A stretch of 39,275 nucleotides of DNA from an uncultured Oscillospiraceae bacterium (GCA_949298535.1 CASFXA010000065.1:1-39275); one strand, 5' to 3'; counted from the stretch's first letter, positions 1 through 6,973 are shown. Notes: a model not told the origin generated them from the letters alone. Numbers and translations are program-made.

Positions 1-2
1 AG

Positions 3-224
3 GCGGCGGTGTCCCGGGATTATCAGGGGCTGGCGGTAATGGCTGCGGCCCTGGTGGTGGCGGTGCTGCTGTGCTTCGCCACAGGAGCGGACTTTTATGC
101 CGCCCTGGGGGTGCAGTTTGCTTACCCATGGGTAGGGGTTCTCCTCACCGGGGTGTTTGCAAGCCGGGGGGCGAATTTTGTCAGCGATCTGATTGGGCGG
201 CTCCAAACAGTAAAATCTGATTGA
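3..224 (+). CDS. Small phage-like membrane protein, possibly 5'-truncated by the window edge
   Basis: The frame is open to the left edge (from base 3), so the true start may lie outside; a GTG at 9 would give 71 residues. The product has two hydrophobic segments (about residues 8-28 and 34-52), then a short basic tail beginning with a RGANFVSDLIG stretch. That size and topology are typical of holin-like or other small membrane proteins of prophages and conjugative elements, but I do not recognise a family firmly. It is the last gene before a strong terminator and lies inside the element that ends at the tRNA fragment at 949-996, which supports a mobile-element origin. Confidence 0.5.
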   Translation, partial: AAVSRDYQGLAVMAAALVVAVLLCFATGADFYAALGVQFAYPWVGVLLTGVFASRGANFVSDLIGRLQTVKSD

Positions 225-237
225 TATTGCAGGATAC

Positions 238-289
238 AAAAACCAGTAACCTTTGTGTTTTTATTGGGACAAAGGTTACTGGTTTTTTT
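238..289 (+). terminator. Rho-independent terminator after the phage-like gene
   Basis: An 18-nt arm (238-255) pairs perfectly with 270-287 around a 14-nt loop, and the stem runs into a T stretch at 283-289. It lies 14 bases after the stop of the first gene and before the promoter of the next unit. Confidence 0.9.
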
Positions 290-322
290 ATGAAAAAAAT
301 AGAAAAATATGTAAAATAACTG

Positions 323-351
323 TTGACAAAATACACCAAATGATGTATAAT
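323..351 (+). promoter_or_regulatory. Consensus sigma-A promoter with overlapping operator-like palindrome
   Basis: TTGACA (323-328) and TATAAT (346-351) are separated by exactly 17 bases, a perfect consensus. Between and overlapping them is an inverted repeat, ATACACC (331-337) and GATGTAT (342-348), with six of seven positions complementary around AAAT. A palindrome inside the spacer suits a repressor. The XRE protein encoded at 675-935 in the same unit is the obvious candidate, giving autoregulation (inference). Confidence 0.8.
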
Positions 352-377
352 ATAGACAGTGAAAGGAGGTGAGACCA

Positions 378-494
378 ATGGGAAAGAAAAAAAGGAAATC
401 CACTAAAAAGGTTGACTGGCCTAGCATCCTGGCAACCGGATTAGTAGATTTCCTGATAGGAGCGCTCCTGATACTGCTTGACAAAAAGCTGTAA
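378..494 (+). CDS. 38-residue membrane microprotein of the integrated element
   Basis: ATG at 378 follows an excellent ribosome site (AAAGGAGGT, 362-370) and a perfect promoter, so translation is very likely. The product has a strongly basic N-terminus (about ten Lys/Arg in the first 12 residues) followed by one hydrophobic helix (about residues 17-34) that ends in a charged LDKKL tail. Function is unknown. Possible roles are a small toxin-like membrane peptide, a holin-like peptide or a membrane regulator. It is the first gene of a three-gene unit with 574-678 and the XRE gene 675-935. A GC-rich hairpin (about 504-532) lies between it and the next gene and may adjust their ratio. Confidence 0.65.
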   Translation: MGKKKRKSTKKVDWPSILATGLVDFLIGALLILLDKKL

Positions 495-573
495 GGAGCC
501 GAGGGGGTGGGGCTTCCCACCCTGCCCCCTTGATTTAACCATAAGATTGATAAAAAGTCAAGGAGGCATCAGC

Positions 574-678
574 ATGAAAGGGCCACTGTTTGGTATTGGA
601 ATTGTCTTAATTGTAATAGGCCTGGGCAAAATAATTTATGCCCTTTATCTGCGTCACAAGGAGCGTGATGATGTGTGA
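574..678 (+). CDS. 34-residue membrane microprotein upstream of XRE regulator
   Basis: ATG at 574 sits eight bases after AGGAGG (561-566). A longer reading from 478 has no ribosome site and runs through a GC hairpin, so I prefer the short form. The protein is one hydrophobic helix (about residues 4-23, rich in Ile, Val and Gly) followed by a basic, then acidic tail (LRHKERDDV). Its stop codon overlaps the GTG start of the XRE gene by two bases, which indicates translational coupling. Function is unknown. Pairing two single-helix microproteins with a DNA-binding regulator is reminiscent of small toxin/immunity or element-maintenance cassettes, but that is inference. Confidence 0.6.
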   Translation: MKGPLFGIGIVLIVIGLGKIIYALYLRHKERDDV

Positions 679-935
679 GCTTACAAGAGGTAAGAAAGCA
701 AAGGAATCTTTCCCAGCGTGAATGTGCAGAACGCTCCGGTGTTAATGTGCGGATTTTGCAGTTTTATGAGCAGGGGATCAGGGATATTAATGGAGCAAAA
801 CTGGTGACCTTACTGAAGCTGTGCAACGCTTTGGACTGTGGGCTGGAAGAGATTTTGACGGATGAGGAAACCCTAAAGGAATTGGACAAATACACGCGGA
901 CTACACTCAAAACAGAAGGAAATACTGATTATTAA
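675..935 (+). CDS. XRE-family helix-turn-helix regulator
   Basis: The 86-residue product carries a classic HTH_3 domain over about residues 3-60: the LRK-x-R-x-LSQ-x-x-x-A-x-x-SGV pattern, a recognition helix with NVRILQFYEQG, then a helical bundle ending ALDCGLEEILTD. This form is common on plasmids and conjugative elements of gut Clostridia. The start is a GTG at 675 that overlaps the upstream stop, with AAGGAG at 658-663; no ATG is in frame nearby. It probably represses its own promoter at 323-351, where a palindrome overlaps the spacer. It is the last gene before the tRNA-fragment junction. Confidence 0.85.
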   Translation: MSLQEVRKQRNLSQRECAERSGVNVRILQFYEQGIRDINGAKLVTLLKLCNALDCGLEEILTDEETLKELDKYTRTTLKTEGNTDY

Positions 936-948
936 ATATGTTTTTTAA

Positions 949-996
949 TCCTTGGTAGGGACGAGGTCACCAGTTCGATTCTGGTTAGCAGCTCCA
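949..996 (+). other. 3' fragment of tRNA-Thr(GGT): attachment-site scar of an integrated element
   Basis: The 48 bases match the 3' part of a tRNA position by position: anticodon loop with GGT at 954-956, 3' strand of the anticodon stem 959-963, variable loop 964-968, T stem ACCAG/CTGGT (969-973 and 981-985) around TTCGATT, 3' acceptor strand 986-992, discriminator T and encoded CCA. The 5' half is absent; upstream of 949 is AT-rich element DNA. Integrases that enter the 3' end of a tRNA gene rebuild the gene at one end of the element and leave such a fragment at the other. Because the fragment keeps the native terminator downstream, the element should lie to the left, with the intact tRNA beyond the window. 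Confidence 0.85.
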
Positions 997-1027
997 AAAC
1001 CCGATCACTTAGGTGGTCGGGTTTTTT
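997..1027 (+). terminator. Terminator of the original tRNA-Thr gene
   Basis: A 12-bp stem (997-1008 with 1013-1024, one G-T pair) closes a TTAG loop and is followed by a T run to 1027. It begins directly after the CCA of the tRNA fragment, as in a complete tRNA gene, which supports reading this side as native chromosome. From 1028 to the promoter at 1130 I see only an imperfect hairpin at 1059-1084. Confidence 0.85.
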
Positions 1028-1129
1028 GTTATATTTCTATGCTGAGTGATCTAAAAATTGGGGCTGTAAAAAATTACATCCCCATTAGTCTCCATCAATA
1101 TCATCAGAAAAGACAAATAAGGTAAATTC

Positions 1130-1158
1130 GTGACAAGATATATTTTTTAGGCTATAAT
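1130..1158 (+). promoter_or_regulatory. Promoter for the permease-cls operon
   Basis: GTGACA (1130-1135) and TATAAT (1153-1158) are 17 bases apart. The predicted transcript starts about 40 bases before the start codon at 1207. Confidence 0.7.
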
Positions 1159-1206
1159 AAGATTTATCGCCCAGGCCAGCATTTTGAACTTTGGAAGGAG
1201 CGGCAA

Positions 1207-2367
1207 ATGGAGTTGAATCAAAAAAATTGGCGTAAACTGTTGGGGTTGGGAATGATTCTGATCCTCTTCTATTGGGGATTGGAAAATCATTCTCTTTTGG
1301 GAAAAACATATTCTGTTTTATTGGGGCTCATATTTCCGTTTATTTTAGGCGGCTGTATGGCGTTCATTGTGAACGTCCCTATGAGAGGCATTGAAAAACT
1401 TCTTTTTTCTGCGCAAACAGGAAAAAAGAGAAAAATAGCCCGAGGGATCAGCCTGCTGTTAACCTTTTTATTGGTGATCAGCGTCATATTCGTGGTATCT
1501 TTCCTGATCCTTCCCGAGTTGGGAAGAAGTTTGGGAACTTTGGCTGAAACAGTTCCTCAATTTGTTTCAAGGACGGCTGCATGGGCGGCGGAAATGACGA
1601 CAAAGCATCCACAGATTTCTCAATGGCTCTCCAATTTGGAAATCAACTGGAGCAATATTTTGGGACAAACTGCCGCTTTAATCCAAAGCTGGCTGAGCGC
1701 TTTCCTGGGCTCGACTTTGAATATTGCAGCAGGGGTTTTCAGCGGTGTGGTCACATTTTTTCTGGCTTTCGTTTTTTCCATTTATCTATTGCTGGACAAG
1801 GAAAAGCTGGGCGGACAGGTAAAGATGGTACTTCATGCGTGGGTTCCCCGCTGGGCGGATAAGATTTTAGGCGTTGGTGGATTAGCAGCCAAAACCTTTT
1901 CCAGCTTTTTATCCGGACAATGCGCCGAAGCGATCATTTTGGGATTGTTGTTTTTTGTATCGATGACGATTCTCCGCTTTCCCTATGCTTTGATGATCAG
2001 CGTTCTGATCGCTTTTACCGCACTAATTCCCCTGTTTGGCGCTTTTATTGGCTGCTTTGTAGGCGCCTTTTTGATCCTGATGGTTTCACCTATGAAAGCA
2101 TTTTGGTTTATACTGCTGTTTCTTCTGATCCAGCAGCTGGAGGGAAACTTGATTTATCCCAGAGTAGTGGGCAGTTCAGTGGGTCTGCCTGCAATTTGGG
2201 TATTGGTGGCGGTTACCTTAGGCGGAAACACGTTGGGAATCGCGGGAATGTTGCTGAGTATTCCATTGTGTTCGGTATTATATACGCTGTTCAGGCAGGC
2301 TACCAAACAGCGGCTAAGGCAGCTTGAGGAAAAGACGGAGGAGAAAGGAGAGAATGCAGGGGGATGA
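1207..2367 (+). CDS. AI-2E family transporter (PerM/YtvI-like permease)
   Basis: The 386-residue membrane protein has the architecture of the AI-2E/PerM family: two N-terminal helices (about residues 9-27 and 35-57), a third near residue 80, a cytoplasmic segment (about 105-165), then five C-terminal helices with a conserved LFGAFIGCFVG-type stretch near residue 280 and QQLEGNLIYPRVVG near 310-325. Members include the autoinducer-2 exporter TqsA and Na+/H+ exchangers, so substrate cannot be assigned from sequence. ATG at 1207 has GGAAGGAG upstream. Its stop overlaps the start of the cardiolipin synthase gene (ATGA), so the two are coupled. Length is normal. Confidence 0.9.
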   Translation: MELNQKNWRKLLGLGMILILFYWGLENHSLLGKTYSVLLGLIFPFILGGCMAFIVNVPMRGIEKLLFSAQTGKKRKIARGISLLLTFLLVISVIFVVSFLILPELGRSLGTLAETVPQFVSRTAAWAAEMTTKHPQISQWLSNLEINWSNILGQTAALIQSWLSAFLGSTLNIAAGVFSGVVTFFLAFVFSIYLLLDKEKLGGQVKMVLHAWVPRWADKILGVGGLAAKTFSSFLSGQCAEAIILGLLFFVSMTILRFPYALMISVLIAFTALIPLFGAFIGCFVGAFLILMVSPMKAFWFILLFLLIQQLEGNLIYPRVVGSSVGLPAIWVLVAVTLGGNTLGIAGMLLSIPLCSVLYTLFRQATKQRLRQLEEKTEEKGENAGG

Positions 2368-3908
2368 AGGTGCTCAAAGGTTTAGTAAAATTGCTGTTTC
2401 ATCGGGTCGTTATCGTTGGTGTAGCAATTTTGCTTCAGGCGGCTTATTTTATTATCCTCTTATCGAAGTTTCAGGAATTTTTTGCTTTTTCCTATGGAAT
2501 TTTAATGCTGCTGAGCGTGGCAGTGGTACTGCACCTGCTCAATGACCGCTCCAATCCCGCCTATAAATTGGCATGGATCATTCCGATCCTGATTTTTCCC
2601 ATCTTCGGGGGGCTTTTTTATGTTATTTTTGGACACAGCCATCTGAGCAAAAAACAAAAGGAAGAAATGCGGGAAATCGCCCGACAAATTTCCAGCGTGA
2701 TGCCGGATCGTACCCCCAATCTGGACCGTTTGAAAGAAGAAAACCCTGTTGCAGGCCTTCAGGCCCAGTATATTTATCATTTTGCCTATGCTCCCCTTTG
2801 CCGCAATACCTACACGGAATACCTCCCTTTGGGGGAGATCAAATTTGAACGGATGAAGGAAGAATTGAGGAAAGCAAAGCACTATATCTTTCTGGAATAT
2901 TTTATTATTGAAGAAGGAAAGATGTGGAACGAAATCCTGGAGATCCTCCAGGAAAAGGTGGCTGCCGGGGTGGATGTGCGGGTCATTTATGACGATATTG
3001 GTTCCATGATGACCCTCCCTTATGGATATGACCGAAAGCTGGAAGCTATGGGGATCAAGTGCTGTGTCTTTAACCCTCTGGTTCCAATCCTCTCGATCCG
3101 ATTTAACAACAGAGATCACCGAAAGATTTGTGTGATTGATGGCTGGGTGGGATTTACCGGCGGAATCAATCTGGCGGATGAATATATCAACGCCATCGTT
3201 AAGCATGGACACTGGAAGGATACAGCGGTGCTGCTCAAAGGGGACGGGGTTTGGAATCTGACGGTGATGTTCCTCTCCCTGTGGGATTTTTTGCGCCACA
3301 CGCAGGATCACTATGAAGCCTTTCGTCCTCATGTTCATCAGCCGGAGCCTATTCCTTCCCAGGGTTATGTGCAGCCCTTCGGGGACATCCCCCTGGACAA
3401 TGAGGCGGTGGGAGAAACCGTTTATCTGAACCTGATTACTAAAGCGCAGCGCTATGTTCATATCACATCGCCTTATCTGATTATTGACAACGAGATGGTG
3501 ACGGCCCTCTCCAATGCGGCCAAAAGCGGTGTGGATGTGCGGATCATCACGCCCCATATCGCAGACAAGTTTTATGTTCACGCTGTTACCAGGGCCTATT
3601 ATGAAACCTTGCTGGAAGCCGGCGTGAGAATCTTTGAGTATACGCCCGGTTTTATTCATGCCAAAACCTTTGTGGTGGATGACGAATACGCTGTGGTGGG
3701 AACGATCAACCTGGATTACCGCAGCCTGTATCTCCATTTTGAATGTGGATGCTGGATGTACAAAACCCCCAGTGTGGAACAGGTGAAGAAGGATTTCCTG
3801 GAGACCCAGGAGAAAAGTCAGGAGATGACGCTGGCGTCTGTACGGAAACTGCACTGGTTCCAGAGGCTGGGACGGTCCATTTTGCGGGTATTTGCCCCGC
3901 TGATGTGA
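2364..3908 (+). CDS. cls: Cardiolipin synthase
   Basis: This 514-residue phospholipase D-superfamily enzyme condenses two phosphatidylglycerol molecules into cardiolipin and glycerol at the membrane. Two N-terminal helices (about residues 12-33 and 38-58) plus a third near 70-90 form the membrane anchor. Two HxKxxxxD catalytic motifs are intact: H252/K254/D259 (HRKICVIDG) and H432/K434/D439 (HAKTFVVDD), each followed by the expected G-(G/T)-x-N stretch. Length equals the usual ~480-515. The start overlaps the upstream permease stop by four bases. Nothing suggests damage. Confidence 0.95.
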   Translation: MKVLKGLVKLLFHRVVIVGVAILLQAAYFIILLSKFQEFFAFSYGILMLLSVAVVLHLLNDRSNPAYKLAWIIPILIFPIFGGLFYVIFGHSHLSKKQKEEMREIARQISSVMPDRTPNLDRLKEENPVAGLQAQYIYHFAYAPLCRNTYTEYLPLGEIKFERMKEELRKAKHYIFLEYFIIEEGKMWNEILEILQEKVAAGVDVRVIYDDIGSMMTLPYGYDRKLEAMGIKCCVFNPLVPILSIRFNNRDHRKICVIDGWVGFTGGINLADEYINAIVKHGHWKDTAVLLKGDGVWNLTVMFLSLWDFLRHTQDHYEAFRPHVHQPEPIPSQGYVQPFGDIPLDNEAVGETVYLNLITKAQRYVHITSPYLIIDNEMVTALSNAAKSGVDVRIITPHIADKFYVHAVTRAYYETLLEAGVRIFEYTPGFIHAKTFVVDDEYAVVGTINLDYRSLYLHFECGCWMYKTPSVEQVKKDFLETQEKSQEMTLASVRKLHWFQRLGRSILRVFAPLM

Positions 3909-4046
3909 GACCGGGTTTCCCGTGGAGAATCATTGCCTTGTCCGGAAAGCAACAGAGTTTGCAGGAGAGACCATTTATTTTTCCAGCAGGACCTGGAGCG
4001 GATGATTTTCCAGGTGGGAGACGGGCTAAAAATTATTCCATCATCA

Positions 4047-4082
4047 GAGGGCCTTCCGTTCAAATTGAAACGGGAGGCCCTC
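4047..4082. terminator. Bidirectional terminator between convergent genes
   Basis: GAGGGCCT-led arm 4047-4061 pairs with 4067-4082 around a short AT-rich loop. The plus-strand exit is pyrimidine-rich (CTTTCTCT) and the minus-strand exit reaches a T run near 4029-4034. It separates cls from the convergent minus-strand genes. Confidence 0.65.
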
Positions 4083-4126
4083 CTTTCTCTGACGACAGGT
4101 GTGATTCCGGCGTCTCCCACAAGGGA

Positions 4127-4324
4127 TTATCCTTTGGAAAAGATCTCTTCCGCCAAAACGGTTTTCAAACATTCATCACATCCCACAATCTCACCCCAAT
4201 GGTTGAGATATAAGCGGCTGTCCCAATACAGGTATTCTCCGCAGGCGGGACACCGCCAAGTCAAATATTGTGGCGGCGCAGCGCCAGCTTCCGGGCTGGA
4301 TGTTTCCGGTTGGAGCGCCATCAT
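4127..4324 (-). CDS. Small zinc-ribbon protein
   Basis: The 65-residue product has a CPAC (about residues 25-28) and a CDEC (about 49-52) pair with aromatic residues between them, a minimal zinc-ribbon. A longer reading up to 4483 would overlap the upstream coding region; the ATG ATG pair at 4319-4324 follows a GGGGGAT element at 4331-4337 and gives a compact protein. Function is unknown. It sits 76 bases after the stop of the sigma-like gene on the same strand and probably shares its transcript. Small zinc-binding partners of phage-type regulators are common, but no specific role is shown. Confidence 0.6.
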   Translation of the reverse strand: MMALQPETSSPEAGAAPPQYLTWRCPACGEYLYWDSRLYLNHWGEIVGCDECLKTVLAEEIFSKG

Positions 4325-4400
4325 ATTATCATCCCCCGCGTTAGTCCGTTTTATTGGTCTCGTGCTGTGGTATGCTGTAATCCGGGAAAGGGATTTCTCC

Positions 4401-4841
4401 TCAGGACAGAAGATCACCATACATTGCCAGGGTGAATTTTCGCAGACCGGAGTCTTTAATGCGGTAGATTTGGGCTGTTTCACAGCTCAATTCTTCACAT
4501 AAACGGTCCATATAATCCCGGGTGCGCCGGATGAAAAAACGCTCCAGCACCAGACGTTCCTGGGGAGTGAGGACTGACAACCCCCGTTCAATCCGCCGGG
4601 CTTTTTGCCGGGCCAATTCCAGGTTCGCCTGCAGGCGGCCTCGGCGATCAATGTTATCAATTAAATCGCTTTCCCGCCGGGAGCTGCCCCCGTGGACGGG
4701 AAGTTTATCCAGTTGAACGCTGCGGACGGTATAGGCCGCAGCCTCCAAAGCATGGATCTGCTCCGGCAAATTTTCCAGGCTTTCCTGGATCAGAGGATAA
4801 TCCTCCAAATCCTGCGCCGCGTGTTGTTTCCAGTTGACCAT
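4401..4841 (-). CDS. Phage-type sigma-region-4-like transcriptional regulator (ArpU/RinA/DUF1492 type)
   Basis: The 146-residue protein is helical and charged. Its C-terminal half carries a sigma region-4-like segment: LTPQERLVLERFFI near residue 91 followed by a helix-turn-helix (LCEELSCETAQIYRIKDSGLRKF, about 113-136). That order is typical of late-gene activators of Gram-positive phages and of related chromosomal genes. ATG at 4841 has GAAAGGAGAGG directly upstream. The gene is transcribed away from the S24 repressor at 5306, and its transcript probably begins at the minus promoter near 5132-5160, giving a leader of nearly 290 bases. With no other phage genes beside it, it looks like a residual or domesticated prophage control module. 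Family name is tentative. Confidence 0.7.
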   Translation of the reverse strand: MVNWKQHAAQDLEDYPLIQESLENLPEQIHALEAAAYTVRSVQLDKLPVHGGSSRRESDLIDNIDRRGRLQANLELARQKARRIERGLSVLTPQERLVLERFFIRRTRDYMDRLCEELSCETAQIYRIKDSGLRKFTLAMYGDLLS

Positions 4842-4905
4842 ATGGGTCCTCTCCTTTCCAACTACCCTTAGTTTAGTACACTAGATAACTTGATGAAAAA
4901 GCAAT

Positions 4906-5125
4906 CCTCCTTTACTGGAAAAGGAGGTTCCCACAAAAACAGAGGAGAGATAAAATCTCTTCACCATGCAAGCCCCCTCTTTTCCAGCCTGAACAGTGTG
5001 CGACCATTCCCTGAAATGTTCAAAATCTGGCGGAGAGTGAAAAAAGAGGGATGACTTGCTCCCCCGGAGAGGAAAACTGAGGGGCGGCAGCTTTCTTCTC
5101 TTTCGTGTCCCTGTCCTTTGAAGGT
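4906..5125 (-). ncRNA. Structured minus-strand leader or small RNA, long hairpin
   Basis: From a consensus promoter, the minus strand yields a ~190-220-nt RNA before two terminator-like hairpins: 4940-4958 followed by T5 at 4934-4938, and the 8-bp stem 4906-4913/4920-4927. The middle folds into nested arms, all in register: GCAAG/CTTGC (4968-4972, 5055-5059), CCCTCTTTT/AAAAGAGGG (4975-4983, 5042-5050), CCAG/CTGG (4984-4987, 5027-5030) and TGAACA/TGTTCA (4990-4995, 5017-5022), with an 11-nt one-sided bulge. Size and rod shape recall 6S RNA, but I cannot match a 6S consensus. It may equally be an attenuating leader of the gene at 4401-4841. There is no convincing coding region here. Confidence 0.5.
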
Positions 5126-5131
5126 GGTTTC

Positions 5132-5205
5132 AGTGTAGCACGAAAAAAATGAATTGTCAAGCATACTAGAAAAAGCTTGACGAATTATTTAGCGTGCTAT
5201 ATAAT
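5132..5205. promoter_or_regulatory. Divergent promoter pair with nested operator palindromes
   Basis: The minus promoter is TTGACA (5155-5160) and TACACT (5132-5137), spacer 17. The plus promoter is TTGACG (5177-5182) and TATAAT (5200-5205), spacer 17. Two inverted repeats share almost one centre near 5168: GTCAAGC/GCTTGAC (5156-5162, 5175-5181), which overlaps both -35 boxes, and TAGCACG/CGTGCTA (5136-5142, 5193-5199), which overlaps both -10 regions. This is the layout of an operator from which one repressor controls both directions; the S24 repressor encoded at 5306 is the likely ligand (inference). Confidence 0.8.
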
Positions 5206-5305
5206 CAAAGAAAGGAAAACGACGGAAAACAAAAGCAAAGAGAGCATTTTCGGAAAAGGAAATGGAATCGATGGGCGAGCTGCAGAAAAGAAAGGCGGAG
5301 AAAAG

Positions 5306-5971
5306 ATGACCCTGGGACAATTAATTCGGGAATATAGAAGACAGCATCACCAGACTATGGAGGATTTTTCCAAGGCCAGCGGATTGAGCAAGGCTTATAT
5401 TTCTATTTTGGAGCGGAATGTCAACCCGTCCACAGGCCATCCGGCGATTCCCTCGGCAAAAACCATCCGCCTGGTGGCAGAGGCGATGGGTAAACCCTTG
5501 GGAACGGTTGTGGCCTTGCTGGATGAGCAGCAGCGGGGAGAGCTGACGCCGTTGGCTGCCGCTTTCGGAGAACCCTATTTTCCAAAGGGGCAAATGCCCA
5601 TCCTGGGCAAAGTGGCGGCGGGGATGCCGATTTTTGCCCAGGAAAATATTGAGGGGTATGCCGCCAACGATTTCGATGACGGGGAGGAATATTTCGCGCT
5701 GCGGGTTCGGGGAGACAGTATGAATGCAGCAGGAATTGCCGATGGAGATCTGCTGGTGGTTCGCAAGCAGCCGGTGGTGGACAATGGGGAAATTGCCGTG
5801 GTGCTGGTCAATGGCAACGACGCCACCGTAAAGCGTTTCCACCAGGTGGGACAGATGGTGACCCTTTCCCCCCAATCCCTGAATCCTGCCCATCAGATTC
5901 AAATCTACAACACGAAGGAAACCCCCGTCTCGATCTTGGGAAAAGTGGTGGAGGTGCGTAAGCGCTTTTGA
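5306..5971 (+). CDS. XRE-S24 repressor, LexA/CI-type autoprotease
   Basis: The 221-residue protein has an N-terminal helix-turn-helix (about residues 3-67, with SGLSKAYISILERN) and a C-terminal peptidase S24 domain (about 100-215). Catalytic Ser138 lies in GDSM and Lys176 in DATVKRF; an Ala105-Gly106 bond (KVAAGMP) is the expected self-cleavage site. Such proteins bind operators as dimers and are inactivated by RecA-stimulated self-cleavage after DNA damage. I place the start at the ATG at 5306, after AAAGGCGGAG; a reading from 5177 would start inside the -35 box and adds 43 unrelated residues. It probably represses its own promoter and the divergent phage-type gene. Confidence 0.9.
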   Translation: MTLGQLIREYRRQHHQTMEDFSKASGLSKAYISILERNVNPSTGHPAIPSAKTIRLVAEAMGKPLGTVVALLDEQQRGELTPLAAAFGEPYFPKGQMPILGKVAAGMPIFAQENIEGYAANDFDDGEEYFALRVRGDSMNAAGIADGDLLVVRKQPVVDNGEIAVVLVNGNDATVKRFHQVGQMVTLSPQSLNPAHQIQIYNTKETPVSILGKVVEVRKRF

Positions 5972-6166
5972 ACAAAAATCATCCGCCCTTCTGGTGAAGT
6001 TGTTGAAAGAAACAGCGGCGAACCCAAGGCAACAGGACAAAGGGGCGAAAATCAAAAGGAAGAACCTAAAATTAACAAAATGTTTACAATTTTAAGCGGC
6101 CTTTCGTGGTATTCTAGCGTTGCTGTCGGCAATCGGAACCGTTGGGAAAGATCAAAGGAGGAAACA

Positions 6167-6751
6167 ATGAAGCAGGAGAGCCACAAGCTGCTGGGATATT
6201 ATCTGATGAACAGAGCGGGGGAAGGTTATGCGCCCCGTCACCGGGCTGCTTTTTTGTTGGGCTGTGTGGAGCCGGACAGAAACCCGTTGACCTATATCAA
6301 AGGATCCTATCGCGCCCAGTGGATGAGAGGGCATAATTTCCTCAACGCCCAACGATTGATGGCCCGTTTGTGCCGGGGTCTGGAAGGTCGGGAAAACTGG
6401 CGGATGCTGGATTACTATCGCCTGGGCAAGCTGATTCACTATACGGCTGACGCCTTTACCTTTGCCCACAACGCCATGTTCCAGGAGGACATCCGGCAAC
6501 ATCTGGTGTATGAAGGCCATTTGCAGAAGCACTTTAAACAGCTGCTGGAGGAAGAACGGGCTCTGCCCTGCCTTCCCTTTGAAATGGCTGCCTATGACCT
6601 GATTCGGCGGCATCATCAGGATTATGAAACTGCCCAGAGAACGGTGGAAACCGATGCGGAATATATCCTTCTGGTGACAGAGCTGCTGTTCCGTCATCTG
6701 ATGCCCTGTCCCCAGCCGGTTGCAGTTCGTCCGATTCCTGCGGCTGCCTGA
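6167..6751 (+). CDS. Zinc-dependent phospholipase C-like protein
   Basis: The 194-residue product resembles the zinc-dependent phospholipase C/P1 nuclease-like domain proteins of Clostridia: early HKLLGYYL, a DPxxN-like EPDRNPLTY stretch near residue 37, RGHNF near 54, LGKLIHYTADAFTFAHN around 86-102, and a HLVYEGHLQKH region near 112. The histidines and aspartates in these patches are plausible metal ligands. No signal peptide is evident, so it appears cytoplasmic and its substrate is unknown. ATG at 6167 follows AAAGGAGG; the upstream in-frame ATG at 6080 is in the promoter area (extended -10 TGGTATTCT at 6107-6115). It is a monocistronic unit closed by a strong terminator. Confidence 0.75.
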   Translation: MKQESHKLLGYYLMNRAGEGYAPRHRAAFLLGCVEPDRNPLTYIKGSYRAQWMRGHNFLNAQRLMARLCRGLEGRENWRMLDYYRLGKLIHYTADAFTFAHNAMFQEDIRQHLVYEGHLQKHFKQLLEEERALPCLPFEMAAYDLIRRHHQDYETAQRTVETDAEYILLVTELLFRHLMPCPQPVAVRPIPAAA

Positions 6752-6844
6752 GATTTTTCCCCGGGGGGGCCGGAACGACCGAGAAATTTTGGGCGGTGGA
6801 TTTTTGCAGAAAGGCCGTCCAATTTGAAAATTTCAACAACACAG

Positions 6845-6886
6845 AGCGGATACTGTCGGAGAAAGAGAGGACAGTGTCCGCTTTTT
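6845..6886 (+). terminator. Terminator of the phospholipase-like gene
   Basis: AGCGGATACTGTC (6845-6857) pairs with GACAGTGTCCGCT (6870-6882), 12 of 13 positions plus a G-T pair, followed by T5. The rest of the gap 6752-7149 holds only this and the next promoter. Confidence 0.9.
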
Positions 6887-6973
6887 AATTGGCTGTGGAT
6901 TCCAAAAACTGCCGCTGTCTTCACAACAAATATGACGGAAAATCATAAAGTTTGTGACTTTTTTCGGGGGAGA

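Noticed and set aside
949-996. Complete tRNA gene
   Set aside because: Acceptor 5' strand, D arm and the 5' side of the anticodon stem are absent; upstream sequence cannot pair with the 3' acceptor strand.
4961-5164. 67-residue minus-strand open frame upstream of the sigma-like gene
   Set aside because: It starts at the -35 box of the minus promoter, no ribosome site is present, and the region folds as a long hairpin.
5177-5305. N-terminal extension of the S24 repressor from 5177
   Set aside because: The codon is part of the -35 box of the gene's own promoter and the added residues fit no HTH family.
6083-6115. TTTACA/TATTCT promoter before the phospholipase-like gene
   Set aside because: The spacer is 21 bases, too long; only the extended -10 TGGTATTCT is credible.
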